DNA from: JAGTVG01 sp963699805
Lineage (GTDB): Bacteria; Bacteroidota; Bacteroidia; Cytophagales; Cyclobacteriaceae
Length of the DNA stretch: 64,000 nucleotides
Reading direction: 5' to 3'
Assembly (NCBI GenBank): GCA_963699805.1
Contig: CAVOVH010000008.1
Location: 1-64,000 of the forward strand
A program made the translations under genes and the position numbers. Below the pieces are notes generated by a model. That model worked only from the letters and a program-made list of their open reading frames with translations. It did no database searches and had not been told where the DNA came from. This document shows positions 20,645-29,128 of the stretch, one piece after another. Positions within the stretch are counted from its first letter, which is position 1. Every line of letters begins with the position of its first letter.

Positions 20645-21757
20645 CTAAAATATAAATATCCTTCCAACTTTACGTTCATGTAGCATACAATGAACATATA
20701 CATTATCTCTACCCCTAAATAGGTAGTAAAACAATTCTTGTTCTGGATTATATTCAATATCGATAATATTTCCCTCAAAAACTTCAAAATAAGATGCGAT
20801 AATCTGTCCCCAAAGTCCTAATGTACAACTCGTGACTATTGCAGGTTTATTAAAAAAATTAGGATTATTTAATATAACTCCATATTCAAGTACTTTATAA
20901 TGATTCCCAGAATAACTATTCTTAGTATATCTAGTCTTTGCATATCCCCTATTATTTCCTTCAATAGGATATATTTCTTCCTTTGTAAAAGTCGTAATAT
21001 CACGAATATCAATTAAATCCCCTAAACATTCAAGGATATCATTTGTTGAAATATCAGCAATACTATTTACATTTTTGTTCTGTTGTAGGTAAACTATGCT
21101 GTTGATATAGAACATAAAAGCATCATCAAAATATTTACCTTTAAATTCTTTCTCAATGAATGGTCTTGTAAATGGTATTACAATCCTTTCGTGATTCCTT
21201 TTATAATAATCTCGAATTCTTTAAGAGTAAAATGCATATATCTTGAATTTTTTATCTTAAGTGCCAGGCAAAATGGAATTATTATTACAATCCCCGTACA
21301 ATGGTTTCACCCTCTGCAGGATGCCTAGTAAAATATGTAATTGATATATCACTATCATATCGTATGACCGATATTACCAGTACCAATCCAGAAAAATGAT
21401 ATTTGATTATAAATCCATAATCTCGATCTCTCCTTTATATATAAGAATATTTTCTATTTCATCATGTTTTCTTTCTAGAAATGCGGTTTTACTTTTTAAA
21501 GTTGGATTTATTGTAATAATTAATTTTGTATGATCAACAGAAAATTTTAGTTCAATAGAGTTTTATATGCACTTTCATCTCTTACCAATTCACCTTGTTC
21601 ATACCTTAAATGCCTTTCTGATATTAAAGTAAAATTATGCGGTAGGGTTATCATAAAAATGTCCAAAATATTTTTTAAAAAATTACTTTGATTACAGTAG
21701 TAATTTACAAAAAAATCATATTTATTTTCTGCAATCCTTAAATTAAAAGATGCTCAA
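20645..21757 (-). pseudogene. unrecognised AT-rich gene, 5'-truncated with about four frame breaks
   Basis: Pieces in different minus-strand frames join into about 370 continuous codons. The reading starts near 21757 without a start codon (ASFNLRIAENKYDFFVNYY), passes ITLPHNFTLISERHLRYEQ, then IELKFSVDHTKLIITI, then DYGFIIKYHFSGLVLVIS, then DISITYFTRHPAEGETIV, then IPFTRPFIEKEFKGKYFDD, and ends with the intact last part from 21115 (MFYINSIVYLQQNKN...) to the stop at 20645. Frame changes fall near 21560, 21430, 21290 and 21222. The first codons are absent, so the gene is cut on its right side. I see no known domain. It may be decayed, or intact but poorly sequenced. Confidence 0.5.
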
Positions 21758-21777
21758 ACGACAACGAAAACGACAAC
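21758..21777. repeat. short direct repeat at the right edge of the AT-rich fragment
   Basis: ACGACAAC occurs twice (21758-21765 and 21770-21777) exactly where the broken gene loses its reading frame and before the tRNA terminator. It could be a join artefact, or the scar of an insertion next to tRNA-Cys. Confidence 0.4.
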
Positions 21778-21780
21778 CTC

Positions 21781-21819
21781 AAAAAAATAACCGTTGCAAA
21801 TATTTGATTTACAACGGTT
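21781..21819 (-). terminator. intrinsic terminator after tRNA-Cys
   Basis: A perfect 8-bp stem AACCGTTG/CAACGGTT (21789-21796 and 21812-21819), read on the minus strand and followed by a T-rich run (ttatttttttg), lies 16 bases beyond the 3' end of tRNA-Cys. Confidence 0.75.
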
Positions 21820-21835
21820 TATTATTATTTAATTG

Positions 21836-21906
21836 AGGTCGAGAGCGGATTCGAACCGCTGTACGAGGTTTTGCAGACCTCTGCCTAGCCACTCGGCCAC
21901 TCGACC
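21836..21906 (-). tRNA. tRNA-Cys (anticodon GCA)
   Basis: A complete cloverleaf on the minus strand. The 7-bp acceptor stem is GGTCGAG/CTCGACC with discriminator U, as expected for cysteine tRNA. The D arm is GCC-GAGTGGCTA-GGC, and the anticodon arm GAGGT-CTGCAAA-ACCTC has anticodon GCA. The T arm is AGCGG-TTCGAAT-CCGCT. Length is 71 nt and no CCA is encoded. It is the first feature of the Bacteroidota-type part of the window. Confidence 0.95.
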
Positions 21907-22044
21907 TTCAATCTTATAAGCAATAAAAGAGCTATTTTAATCCATCCTGTAAAAACCACCTGGTCTTTAATATTCAGAATGAATGGTTCAAAATTGCTAT
22001 TATTCACCATAAATTCAAAATCAACCAGTTGATTTTACATATGT

Positions 22045-22078
22045 AAAGAGGGATGATGATAAGATCATCCCTCTTTTT
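22045..22078 (-). terminator. terminator hairpin downstream of rpsA
   Basis: Perfect 13-bp inverted repeat AAAGAGGGATGAT / ATCATCCCTCTTT with a 6-base loop, 13-46 bases past the rpsA stop. It has T-runs on both sides, so it could terminate transcription from either strand. Confidence 0.75.
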
Positions 22079-22090
22079 GTCTATGAAATC

Positions 22091-24298
22091 TTATTTTTTG
22101 TCCTCGGTATCGGCCTCATCTTCTGCTTCATCCTTCGTTTTTATTTCTTCCTTTTTTTCCTTTTTTGCAGAAGTTTTAACTTTTTTTTCCGCTTTTTCCA
22201 CTTTTTTCTTTGCAGTAACCTTCTCCTTTCCGGCGGCTATTGGCTCTTCCTTGTCCGCTTCCTGCTTCTCATCCTTTTGCTTCTCATCGGCCATTTTGGA
22301 TTTGGGCTCTTTCTTCGAAGCATCTTCAACCTCGGCAACTTTTTCTTTCTCCGGCTCCTTCACGGTTTCGGATTTTACCTTAACCGTTTCTTGGTCCACA
22401 GGTGTTGATGCTGATATTTCTTCAGTTACTTTTTCAACTTCGGAAGACTTCATTTGCATTTTTTCTAATTCTTCCTTTTTAACCTCAACTTTAGGAGTTT
22501 CTTTTTTCTTCGGTGCCTTCGTATCCTTTTTATTTTCTTCCTCCATCTTCTCCTTCAGTTCTGATAAGGCTTCCAGGTCACCCAGGGTATCTTTCTCCCC
22601 ACCCGTATTTATTCTGCTCAAAGTAGACTTCTTCGGTTTCTTCTTCCTGGAAGGCCGTTCCTCTCTTTCAGTGAATGTTGCAGTATGGGAAAGTACGATC
22701 CGTTTGTCATCTTTTGAAAATTCCAATACCATGAATTCGAGCGTTTCTCCCACATCAGCCACAGAACCATCTTCTTTTACCAGGTTTTTAGCGGTGGTGA
22801 ATCCCTCTATTCCATAAGGTAATTCGAGCACGGCTCCTTTGTCATTTTTGCTAATTACGGTACACTTGTGGTTAGATCCTTTTGTAAATACGGATTCAAA
22901 AGTATCCCATGGATTTTCTTCAAGTTGTTTATGTCCCAGGGCAAGTCGTCTGTTCTCAACATCCAATTCAAGCACCTGAACTTCCAACTCATCCCCTACT
23001 TTCACAAATTCTGAAGGATGCTTGATTTTTTTGGTCCAGGATAAATCTGAAACGTGCACCAGACCATCAATCCCTTCTTCAAGCTCAATGAACAATCCAA
23101 AATTAGTCAGATTCCTCACAATGCCCTTGTGTCTTGTCCCAACCGCATATTTAGTAAGGACATCCTGCTTGGTCCAGGGATCTTCAGTGAGTTGTTTGAT
23201 ACCCAGCGACATTTTTCTTTCTTCCCTGTCAAGCGTCAATACGACCGCTTCGAGCTCATCCCCAATCTTAATGAAATCCTGTGGATTCCTGAGATGTTGT
23301 GACCAGGACATTTCAGAAACATGTATCAAGCCTTCCACTCCAGGCATTATTTCAAGAAATGCACCATAATCTGCCACATTTACGATTTTACCCTTCACCT
23401 TGGAACCTACTTCAATATTCTCAGCTAGGGAATCCCATGGATGAGGTGTCAATTGCTTCATACCAAGCGAGATCCGCTTCTTCTCATCATCAAAATCCAA
23501 TACCACCACATTCACTTTTTCATCCAGGTTCAGCACTTCTTCCGGATGATTGATTCTTCCCCAGGAAATATCGGTGATGTGCAACAATCCATCAACACCC
23601 CCCAGGTCGATAAATACCCCGAAGTTGGTCATATTCTTGATGACACCTTCCAATACCTGTCCTTTTTCAAGGTTTTCAAGAATTTCAGCTTTTTGTTTTT
23701 CAAGGTCTTTTTCGATCAACACCTTATGTGATACCACCACATTATCATTGGTATAATTGATCTTGACAACCTTTACTTCCATTTTTTTCCCAACGAAAAT
23801 GTCAAAATCCCGAATGGGTTTTACATCAATTTGAGAACCCGGCAGGAAAGCCTCGATCCCATGGATGTCAACGATCAATCCTCCCTTGGTTCTTCGCTTG
23901 ACAAATCCTTCAATAATTTCATCATTATCCTCAGCAAACTGAATATTTTCCCAGGCCTTTACAATTTTTGCCTTTCTCCTGGATAGTATCAACTGGCCGT
24001 TGGTATCTTCCTGCTTTTCAATAAAGACCTCCACTTCATCACCAACTTTTAAATCAGGTTGATCCCGGAATTCAGTGGCAGAAATAAGACCATCGGACTT
24101 GAATCCTATATTTAATATCACATCACGATCACTGATGCCAACAACTATTCCCTTGACAACTTCTTTTTCAGTGATCTGCGTCAGGGTTTCATCGTACATT
24201 TTTTCGAGCTTTTCCCGCTCTGCCCTGGAGTAATCCTCTCCGAATCCTTTTGATTCATCATCCCAGACATACTCCTGTGATTGGTTTTTATCTTCCAT
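22091..24298 (-). CDS. rpsA: 30S ribosomal protein S1 with long acidic/basic tail
   Basis: S1 binds mRNA on the 30S subunit during initiation, which matters in Bacteroidota because they seldom use Shine-Dalgarno pairing. The 735-residue protein has six S1 (OB-fold) repeats, at about 45-110, 125-192, 210-283, 297-370, 384-457 and 470-540. Characteristic cores are TNFGVFIDLGGVDGLLHITD, DYGAFLEIMPGVEGLIHVSE and NFGLFIELEEGIDGLVHVSD. Residues about 565-735 form a Lys/Glu/Ala-rich low-complexity tail (EKVAEVEDASKKEPKSK, AEKKVKTSAKKEKKEE), longer than usual. ATG at 24298 starts MEDKNQSQEYVWDDES. No frameshift. Confidence 0.95.
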   Translation of the reverse strand: MEDKNQSQEYVWDDESKGFGEDYSRAEREKLEKMYDETLTQITEKEVVKGIVVGISDRDVILNIGFKSDGLISATEFRDQPDLKVGDEVEVFIEKQEDTNGQLILSRRKAKIVKAWENIQFAEDNDEIIEGFVKRRTKGGLIVDIHGIEAFLPGSQIDVKPIRDFDIFVGKKMEVKVVKINYTNDNVVVSHKVLIEKDLEKQKAEILENLEKGQVLEGVIKNMTNFGVFIDLGGVDGLLHITDISWGRINHPEEVLNLDEKVNVVVLDFDDEKKRISLGMKQLTPHPWDSLAENIEVGSKVKGKIVNVADYGAFLEIMPGVEGLIHVSEMSWSQHLRNPQDFIKIGDELEAVVLTLDREERKMSLGIKQLTEDPWTKQDVLTKYAVGTRHKGIVRNLTNFGLFIELEEGIDGLVHVSDLSWTKKIKHPSEFVKVGDELEVQVLELDVENRRLALGHKQLEENPWDTFESVFTKGSNHKCTVISKNDKGAVLELPYGIEGFTTAKNLVKEDGSVADVGETLEFMVLEFSKDDKRIVLSHTATFTEREERPSRKKKPKKSTLSRINTGGEKDTLGDLEALSELKEKMEEENKKDTKAPKKKETPKVEVKKEELEKMQMKSSEVEKVTEEISASTPVDQETVKVKSETVKEPEKEKVAEVEDASKKEPKSKMADEKQKDEKQEADKEEPIAAGKEKVTAKKKVEKAEKKVKTSAKKEKKEEIKTKDEAEDEADTEDKK

Positions 24299-24406
24299 AT
24301 TAATTAATTGAAGCTCAATAATTTACAAATCAGTCATTGAGCCATTGACTGTTTTAATTTTGATACATTCCCTGAATCTCAAGGACCATCCGCTTTGAAT
24401 GGACTG

Positions 24407-24414
24407 CAAAGGTA
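24407..24414 (-). promoter_or_regulatory. Bacteroidota -7 element upstream of rpsA
   Basis: TACCTTTG on the minus strand matches the Bacteroidota housekeeping -7 consensus TAnnTTTG, followed by a C as often seen. It would start transcription near 24,400, giving a leader of about 100 nt before rpsA. The -33 TTTG partner is imperfect (TTTA at 24430-24433). Confidence 0.5.
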
Positions 24415-24565
24415 GTAAAAAATTGGTTTTAAAGAATATATGCCCCCTTTTTTTATGTATTGAAGTGAACCATAGCGTTTCAACAGATAAAATGATCCGG
24501 TAAATATTCCCATGATCGGATATTTACCGGACCGGAGACTTGGTGTGGATTGAAACGATTGAGTA

Positions 24566-25918
24566 TTATATATCTTCCTTGCTTAAGATACCGGTGAAAT
24601 AATCCAGAATTACTTTTTGGAAAAGTAACATATACTGAGCCTGGGCCCTGCTTCCGGCAGCATCTACAAAGGTCCCGGTCGACCTTGAAAGTTCGACGAG
24701 ATTTCCCACACCTACTTCATACCTTTCTCTCTGGATCGAATAGGCTGCCTGAGCTGCTTCAAATTGCTTTAATGCTGCATAATATTCATCTTTTGAAGCA
24801 ACAAAACTCAGGTAAGCATTCTGCACCTCATTGAAAATCAATAATCGGAGATCTTCCTCTGCCAACCGAGCATTTTCATAAGCCATTTTGGCTCTTGTCT
24901 TCTGGGCTATGACAGAATTCTTTGAATAAATAGGGATATTGAGTTCTACCCCATAGTTGAATACACTGTTATCATCGAATTGGTTGGATAAAGGTTTACT
25001 TTTGTCAGGATTATCTTCCATTTTCAGCTGTGAAGAATATCGTGTCCCTGCACCACCAAAGAGGGTAAGTTCTGGATAATGCCCGGATCTCGCGATATTA
25101 ATAAATGCATCTGCAGCCTCCTGGTCAGCCAATGCACTTTTGTAGTCGGGGCGGTAATTCATCGCTAACTGGTATAAATCCTCAAGATGATAATCCCTTA
25201 ACAGCACACTCTCAAAACCCCAATCCGGGTCGACCGGATCAATCTGAGTGACCGGATCCATCAACAGCGTCTGTTTCAACCTCGCTTTGTCAAGACGTAG
25301 ATTATTCTGAGCCCGTATCTTTTCGACTTCAATCTTGCTCACAGTCGCCTCCTGGTCTAACTGATCGCTTAATGGCCGGGTTCCTGCCTCCACAAATCCC
25401 TGAATTTGCTCTAAGGTGGTAGTCTGGACTTCAAGGTTCTGTTCCGATATCTGCAACAATTCATTATCCAACAATACCTGCAAATACTGTTGGGCAACTT
25501 TGTAAATGATTTCCTGTTCCGTACGGGTAACCTGATACTGTTGCGATTCGAGAAGAGCCTGGGTCCTCTTGTTTGTATTCAATCTGTTAAGGCCATCAAA
25601 AATGATATACTCAGCTCCCACATTCAGATATGCATTATCTGTATTATCACGGAATACAGTACCTGTAACCTGGTCAAATTGTTGTCCGTTAAGACGCTGA
25701 ATGGTGGTGTTAGCCCCAACGCCAGGAGCATAAAGCGCTTTTGCCTCCTTACGATTGGCGTTACTTGTTTCCAGATTATTTCTTTCCTGTCTGAGGGCTA
25801 CATTATTTTTCATGGCCATCTTTACAGCCTCCTGAAAACTCAGCTTCAGTGTATCCTGTGCATGCCCCGTACCCACCATCATGATCCCTGAAATGATAAT
25901 CGCACTAATCCGTCGCAT
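24566..25918 (-). CDS. TolC-family outer membrane efflux protein
   Basis: 450 residues with a signal peptide (MRRISAIIISGIMMVGTGHA). The body has the two-fold TolC pattern of long helices and short strands: LSFQEAVKMAMKNNVALRQE in the first half and DLYQLAMNYRPDYKSALADQ in the second, plus VELNIPIYSKNSVIAQKTRA and VGVGNLVELSRSTGTFVDA near the end. It should form a trimeric outer-membrane channel for efflux or export. It lies 17 bases downstream of an ABC ATPase gene on the same strand, so the two are probably co-transcribed, although no permease or membrane-fusion gene is present. The frame is intact. Confidence 0.9.
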   Translation of the reverse strand: MRRISAIIISGIMMVGTGHAQDTLKLSFQEAVKMAMKNNVALRQERNNLETSNANRKEAKALYAPGVGANTTIQRLNGQQFDQVTGTVFRDNTDNAYLNVGAEYIIFDGLNRLNTNKRTQALLESQQYQVTRTEQEIIYKVAQQYLQVLLDNELLQISEQNLEVQTTTLEQIQGFVEAGTRPLSDQLDQEATVSKIEVEKIRAQNNLRLDKARLKQTLLMDPVTQIDPVDPDWGFESVLLRDYHLEDLYQLAMNYRPDYKSALADQEAADAFINIARSGHYPELTLFGGAGTRYSSQLKMEDNPDKSKPLSNQFDDNSVFNYGVELNIPIYSKNSVIAQKTRAKMAYENARLAEEDLRLLIFNEVQNAYLSFVASKDEYYAALKQFEAAQAAYSIQRERYEVGVGNLVELSRSTGTFVDAAGSRAQAQYMLLFQKVILDYFTGILSKEDI

Positions 25919-25935
25919 ATTATACCGATTTTGAT

Positions 25936-26628
25936 CTATGAAGCCAGGGCTTTTTCTGTTCTCGAATCACTCATGACCGCTCCATCTACAAGCCGAACGA
26001 TTCGGTCACCATATTGTGCATTCCTTTCAGAATGAGTTACCTGGATGATTGTCATCCCTTCTTTATTCAATTTTTTAAAGATTTCCATAATATAATCACC
26101 CTGTTCCGAATGCAGGTTACCGGTGGGTTCATCAGCCAGCAGCAACCTGGGTTTTCCGATGATCGCCCTGGCAACTCCAACCAATTGCTGTTGCCCTCCT
26201 GATAATTGTTCGGGGAATAAATCCTTCTTGGCCACGATCTGGAAACGGTCCAGCATCTCAGCTACCATGGCCTTTCTTTCAGAAGATTTTATTCCTCGGT
26301 ACAATAAAGGTGTTTCTATATTTTCATAAACAGTCAGTTCATCGATTAAATGATACGCCTGAAATACAAATCCGATATGGTGTTTGTGCAGCTCAGACCT
26401 TTTCCGTTCCTTCAGTTTATTTACAGGTTGATCCATAAATAAATATTCTCCAGCGGAAGGTTCATCCAACATGCCGATGATATTCAATAAAGTGGACTTC
26501 CCGGCTCCACTTGGTCCCATCACGGTTAAAAACTCGCCTTCCTTGATTTCCAGGTCAACGCCTTTTAAAATGAAAATCCGTTGGTACTTATTGTCCACGT
26601 ACTTGTCTAAATCAATCAATCTGATCAT
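25936..26628 (-). CDS. ABC transporter ATPase, MacB/LolD type
   Basis: 230-residue ATPase with Walker A GPSGAGKST (residues about 40-48), Q-loop FVFQAYHLIDELTVYENI, signature LSGGQQQ, Walker B LLLADEPTGNL and the H-loop VTHSE. The ADEPTGNL form and NVETPLLYRG-like segment place it in the MacB/LolD/FtsE group, which powers FtsX-like permeases with periplasmic domains. Those move lipoproteins, peptides or toxic compounds rather than importing nutrients. No permease is adjacent; the TolC gene is next. A sigma-54-like promoter with paired upstream sites precedes it. Start ATG at 26628. Confidence 0.9.
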   Translation of the reverse strand: MIRLIDLDKYVDNKYQRIFILKGVDLEIKEGEFLTVMGPSGAGKSTLLNIIGMLDEPSAGEYLFMDQPVNKLKERKRSELHKHHIGFVFQAYHLIDELTVYENIETPLLYRGIKSSERKAMVAEMLDRFQIVAKKDLFPEQLSGGQQQLVGVARAIIGKPRLLLADEPTGNLHSEQGDYIMEIFKKLNKEGMTIIQVTHSERNAQYGDRIVRLVDGAVMSDSRTEKALAS

Positions 26629-26663
26629 TTCTGTTAATTTAATTTCATTTTCCCATTCACTAA

Positions 26664-26679
26664 GCCAATAAATATGCCA
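26664..26679 (-). promoter_or_regulatory. possible sigma-54 (-24/-12) promoter
   Basis: On the minus strand TGGCAT-N5-TTGG fits the sigma-54 consensus TGGCAC-N5-TTGC, with the invariant GG at -24 and one mismatch (G for C) at -12. Transcription would begin near 26,653, about 25 bases before the ABC ATPase start. Confidence 0.4.
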
Positions 26680-26742
26680 AATAGGAAATAAGGGAAATTA
26701 GGCGGAAAACGGATTTTATCCTGCTTTATGAACATATAAAAC

Positions 26743-26777
26743 GTCCGCTTTTGGGAAGGGGGCGTCCGCTAGTGGAC
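26743..26777 (-). promoter_or_regulatory. paired operator-like sites (GTCCGCTnnTGG), 21 bp apart
   Basis: GTCCGCTTTTGGGA (26743-26756) and GTCCGCTAGTGGAC (26764-26777) start exactly 21 bases apart, two turns of the helix. The second is an interrupted palindrome GTCC-N6-GGAC; the first is a close variant. They lie 64-113 bases upstream of the -24 element, the usual place for enhancer sites bound by sigma-54 activators. Confidence 0.5.
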
Positions 26778-26807
26778 AAAAAAGAAAGCCGACTTACATC
26801 GGCTTTC
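26778..26807 (-). terminator. terminator of the OsmC-like gene transcript
   Basis: On the minus strand GAAAGCCGA-N6-TCGGCTTTC forms a strong hairpin followed by TTTTTTG, a typical intrinsic terminator for transcription arriving from the OsmC-like gene. Confidence 0.75.
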
Positions 26808-27034
26808 CTGCAAACAGAGAGTTTAATGTTTAAAATTTATAATTTGTTATCTGGCTATTAAATTAATCATTATTGATAAAAATGAAAAACTTACTTTTCG
26901 TAAAATCAGTAAATAATTTCTGCCATTCCCTTTTTATCCATAATTGCTTTACCAAATATAAACAAGGTAGACTCATTTCCATTATTCATGATAAAAACCA
27001 ATGCCCATAAAAGATAAATCTGTCGGAAAGGGGA

Positions 27035-27457
27035 TCAATGGGTATCATTGATTATAATTTCATAGCTAATCTCCGCTGTTTTTTTCAGCATGTAACTTAC
27101 CCCGCAATATTTATCCTGTGAGAGATTCACCGCTTTTTCCACCTTCCCTTTATCAATATCATTCCCCTCAAGGATATAGCTGAGATGGATCTTGTGATAG
27201 TATTTGGGATGTTCTTCGGTAAGCTCTGCGGTAACCTTTATTTTAAAGTCAGAAAATTCAACCCGCATTTTATTTAAAAGGGAGACAACGTCCATACCGG
27301 TACATCCTGCCAGTGAAAAAAGCAACAATGGCTTTGGTCGTGGTCCTTTCCCTTGTCCACCAACCTTCGAATGTGCATCCACAGTAATTTCATGATCGTT
27401 GATGGTTGAATTGAATGACATTCCACTCGCCCATTGGGCTACTAATTCCTCTTTCAT
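27035..27457 (-). CDS. OsmC-family protein
   Basis: 140-residue cytoplasmic protein with the OsmC/YhfA fold. The conserved features are KPLLLFSLAGCTGMDVVSLL, carrying the first redox Cys, and LSQDKYCGVSYMLKK, carrying the second. A pair so placed in OsmC proteins reduces organic hydroperoxides with a lipoyl or thiol donor; close relatives of unknown substrate exist, so peroxidase activity is an inference. Start ATG at 27457 (MKEELVAQWASGM). It is followed on the same strand by a strong terminator at 26.78 kb. Confidence 0.88.
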   Translation of the reverse strand: MKEELVAQWASGMSFNSTINDHEITVDAHSKVGGQGKGPRPKPLLLFSLAGCTGMDVVSLLNKMRVEFSDFKIKVTAELTEEHPKYYHKIHLSYILEGNDIDKGKVEKAVNLSQDKYCGVSYMLKKTAEISYEIIINDTH

Positions 27458-27580
27458 AGTATAATAATGAATTTATCAGGTTTAAAAAACTTATTCTGAG
27501 AAACGGCGTGCTTAAAAAATCCAATGCATTGCAAATTTAGGCCTAAAAATTCACAATTCAATCCTGTCAATTAAAAATCC

Positions 27581-27874
27581 TCAGGAGTATTTACCGGTCT
27601 TTTCCTCAATGGACACGTCAGCATCCTTTCTCACCTGAATCTTGATATTTACCAGTAATTCTTCCGCCCCAGACGCAAAGCAGGCTTCCTGAGCCTTTTT
27701 TACCACATTCATGACTGTTTCATAATCGCCCTCAATGACCGTTTCAAAGGGACAGACCTGATATTTTAATCCGGATTCCTGGATGACATGGATGGCTGTA
27801 TCAACCAATTGATAAAGATCCTTTGTGCTTGATTTTGGCAATACCTGTATTGCCAGATTGATGGTATGTTCCAT
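27581..27874 (-). CDS. thiamine-binding protein, MTH1187/YkoF-like (DUF77)
   Basis: 97 residues matching the MTH1187 family of small ferredoxin-like-fold proteins, some of which bind thiamine: LAIQVLPKSSTKDLYQLVD, then KYQVCPFETVIEGDYETVM, and GAEELLVNIKIQVRKDADV. Family members are cytoplasmic oligomers, often near thiamine or cobalt transport genes; there is no such neighbour here. Its ATG is 2 bases after the end of the outer-membrane barrel gene, so they are probably in one transcript. Intact. Confidence 0.85.
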   Translation of the reverse strand: MEHTINLAIQVLPKSSTKDLYQLVDTAIHVIQESGLKYQVCPFETVIEGDYETVMNVVKKAQEACFASGAEELLVNIKIQVRKDADVSIEEKTGKYS

Positions 27875-27875
27875 A

Positions 27876-29018
27876 TTAAAAAGCTTCTGTTATGTTGATA
27901 TAAATTCCATGCGTTTCCCGTCCAAATCCGAAGTCCAGACGAAGATTTACCTTGCGCTTCGGGAGGATCATATATCGCAAGCCAAATCCATAGGAAGGTT
28001 TGACATCTGAAAAATCAAAGCTATTAAATTCCTCACTCACATCACCGAGCCCACCGAAAACAACCATTCCGAAACGTTTATAAAATTGCCAGCGATATTC
28101 CATCTGAGCAGCATATAGCACTTTATCACGATATCTTCCACGGTAATATCCACGCATAAGTTTATCGCCTCCAAGTAAACTGAGCTGTTGAAAAGGCACC
28201 TCACGATTTGAAAAACGACCCTGGAACTGTAAACCCAGTATGTGCTTGGGAGCAAGAGTAAAAAACTTCAGGGCTTCAAGTTCAAGGATATTGTAAATAA
28301 AATCTGATCCAAGATAATCCCGGTAATGCCGGGTGGCCAGCTCAATAAAATGTCCCCTAGAACTGTTTAAATTAAAGTCGCGGGTATCCCACTGAAGAAT
28401 AATTCCAATTCCCGAGCTGATGCCGCCATTACTTCCTACGATACCGGCCGTATCAAGAATCCCACCTGCTTCTTTATCAATATTCCCCAGATAATAAAAA
28501 TTATACATCAACCCCGCATAAAAATTGTCGAATATCTGGCGCATGAACTGAGTCTTAATGTTGAAATTATTGGCATTATACAGTTCTTCATCCTTTTGTT
28601 CGGTCTGGTTTCCTACCCCGTAAAAAAAATCCGGAAATTTAGCGAACAGGAACTTACCGGTGATCCTGTACTTTTCGTCTCTTGTGAAAATATCGTGGTC
28701 AACATCCACCAGCAGCTGCGACCGTAGGGTAAAAACAATGGCGGTTCTGACATTTGAAAATTTTGCTAAGGTATCTTCCGGTACTGTCCGGAATAAATTA
28801 AACAAAACACCTCCAAAAGCCAGGCTGGTTTCCGGAGAATAAAAAACAATTGGCAATGGAACGAGGCTCCCTTTTTTTATCATGCCAATCTTTTTTTCAT
28901 AATGAATGGTATCCTGAAGTACATCACTCCCTTCATCTGCTTTCAAAACCGCAGGTAATGCCAAACTTATCTGAGATAATAGCAGAAAGACTATATATTT
29001 ATGTATGTCTCTTTTCAA
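27876..29018 (-). CDS. BamA/TamA (Omp85)-family outer membrane protein
   Basis: 380 residues with a signal peptide (MKRDIHKYIVFLLLSQISLA). There is no POTRA region of normal size; the remainder is a beta-barrel like the surface-antigen (Omp85 C-terminal) domain. Alternating aromatic strands run throughout, with the conserved LGGDKLMRGYYRGRYRDK loop, equivalent to the VRGF/Y motif of Omp85, and a C-terminal strand ending in LRLDFGFGRETHGIYINI and F. It belongs to the short, single-barrel class that Bacteroidota often carry, with unknown cargo. It is divergent from the PhoD-like gene, with 110 bases between. Confidence 0.85.
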   Translation of the reverse strand: MKRDIHKYIVFLLLSQISLALPAVLKADEGSDVLQDTIHYEKKIGMIKKGSLVPLPIVFYSPETSLAFGGVLFNLFRTVPEDTLAKFSNVRTAIVFTLRSQLLVDVDHDIFTRDEKYRITGKFLFAKFPDFFYGVGNQTEQKDEELYNANNFNIKTQFMRQIFDNFYAGLMYNFYYLGNIDKEAGGILDTAGIVGSNGGISSGIGIILQWDTRDFNLNSSRGHFIELATRHYRDYLGSDFIYNILELEALKFFTLAPKHILGLQFQGRFSNREVPFQQLSLLGGDKLMRGYYRGRYRDKVLYAAQMEYRWQFYKRFGMVVFGGLGDVSEEFNSFDFSDVKPSYGFGLRYMILPKRKVNLRLDFGFGRETHGIYINITEAF

Positions 29019-29128
29019 TTCAGGGCTTAAATTATGAATATTATTTAAATTTGGTATGTCCTGGAAGAATTTGTTGGATTGAATTTAATATATTCAGAAA
29101 AAGAAAATACAATCAGACACCACATGCT

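Larger units (their letters stand above)
26629..27034. other. regulatory intergenic region upstream of the ABC ATPase
   Basis: About 400 bases without a gene. It holds, in order from the ATPase gene outward, a sigma-54-like promoter, two 21-bp-spaced palindromic sites, and the terminator of the OsmC transcript. The rest is AT-rich with no further feature seen. Confidence 0.6.

Noticed and set aside
22053..22817. Plus-strand Ser/Phe-rich frame of 254 codons
   Set aside because: It lies opposite the Lys/Glu-rich tail of S1, whose codons read as Ser/Phe on the other strand.
28850..29128. N-terminal extension of the PhoD-like protein
   Set aside because: The ATG at 29129 starts a clean lipoprotein signal; the upstream frame overlaps the divergent barrel gene and has no such signal.
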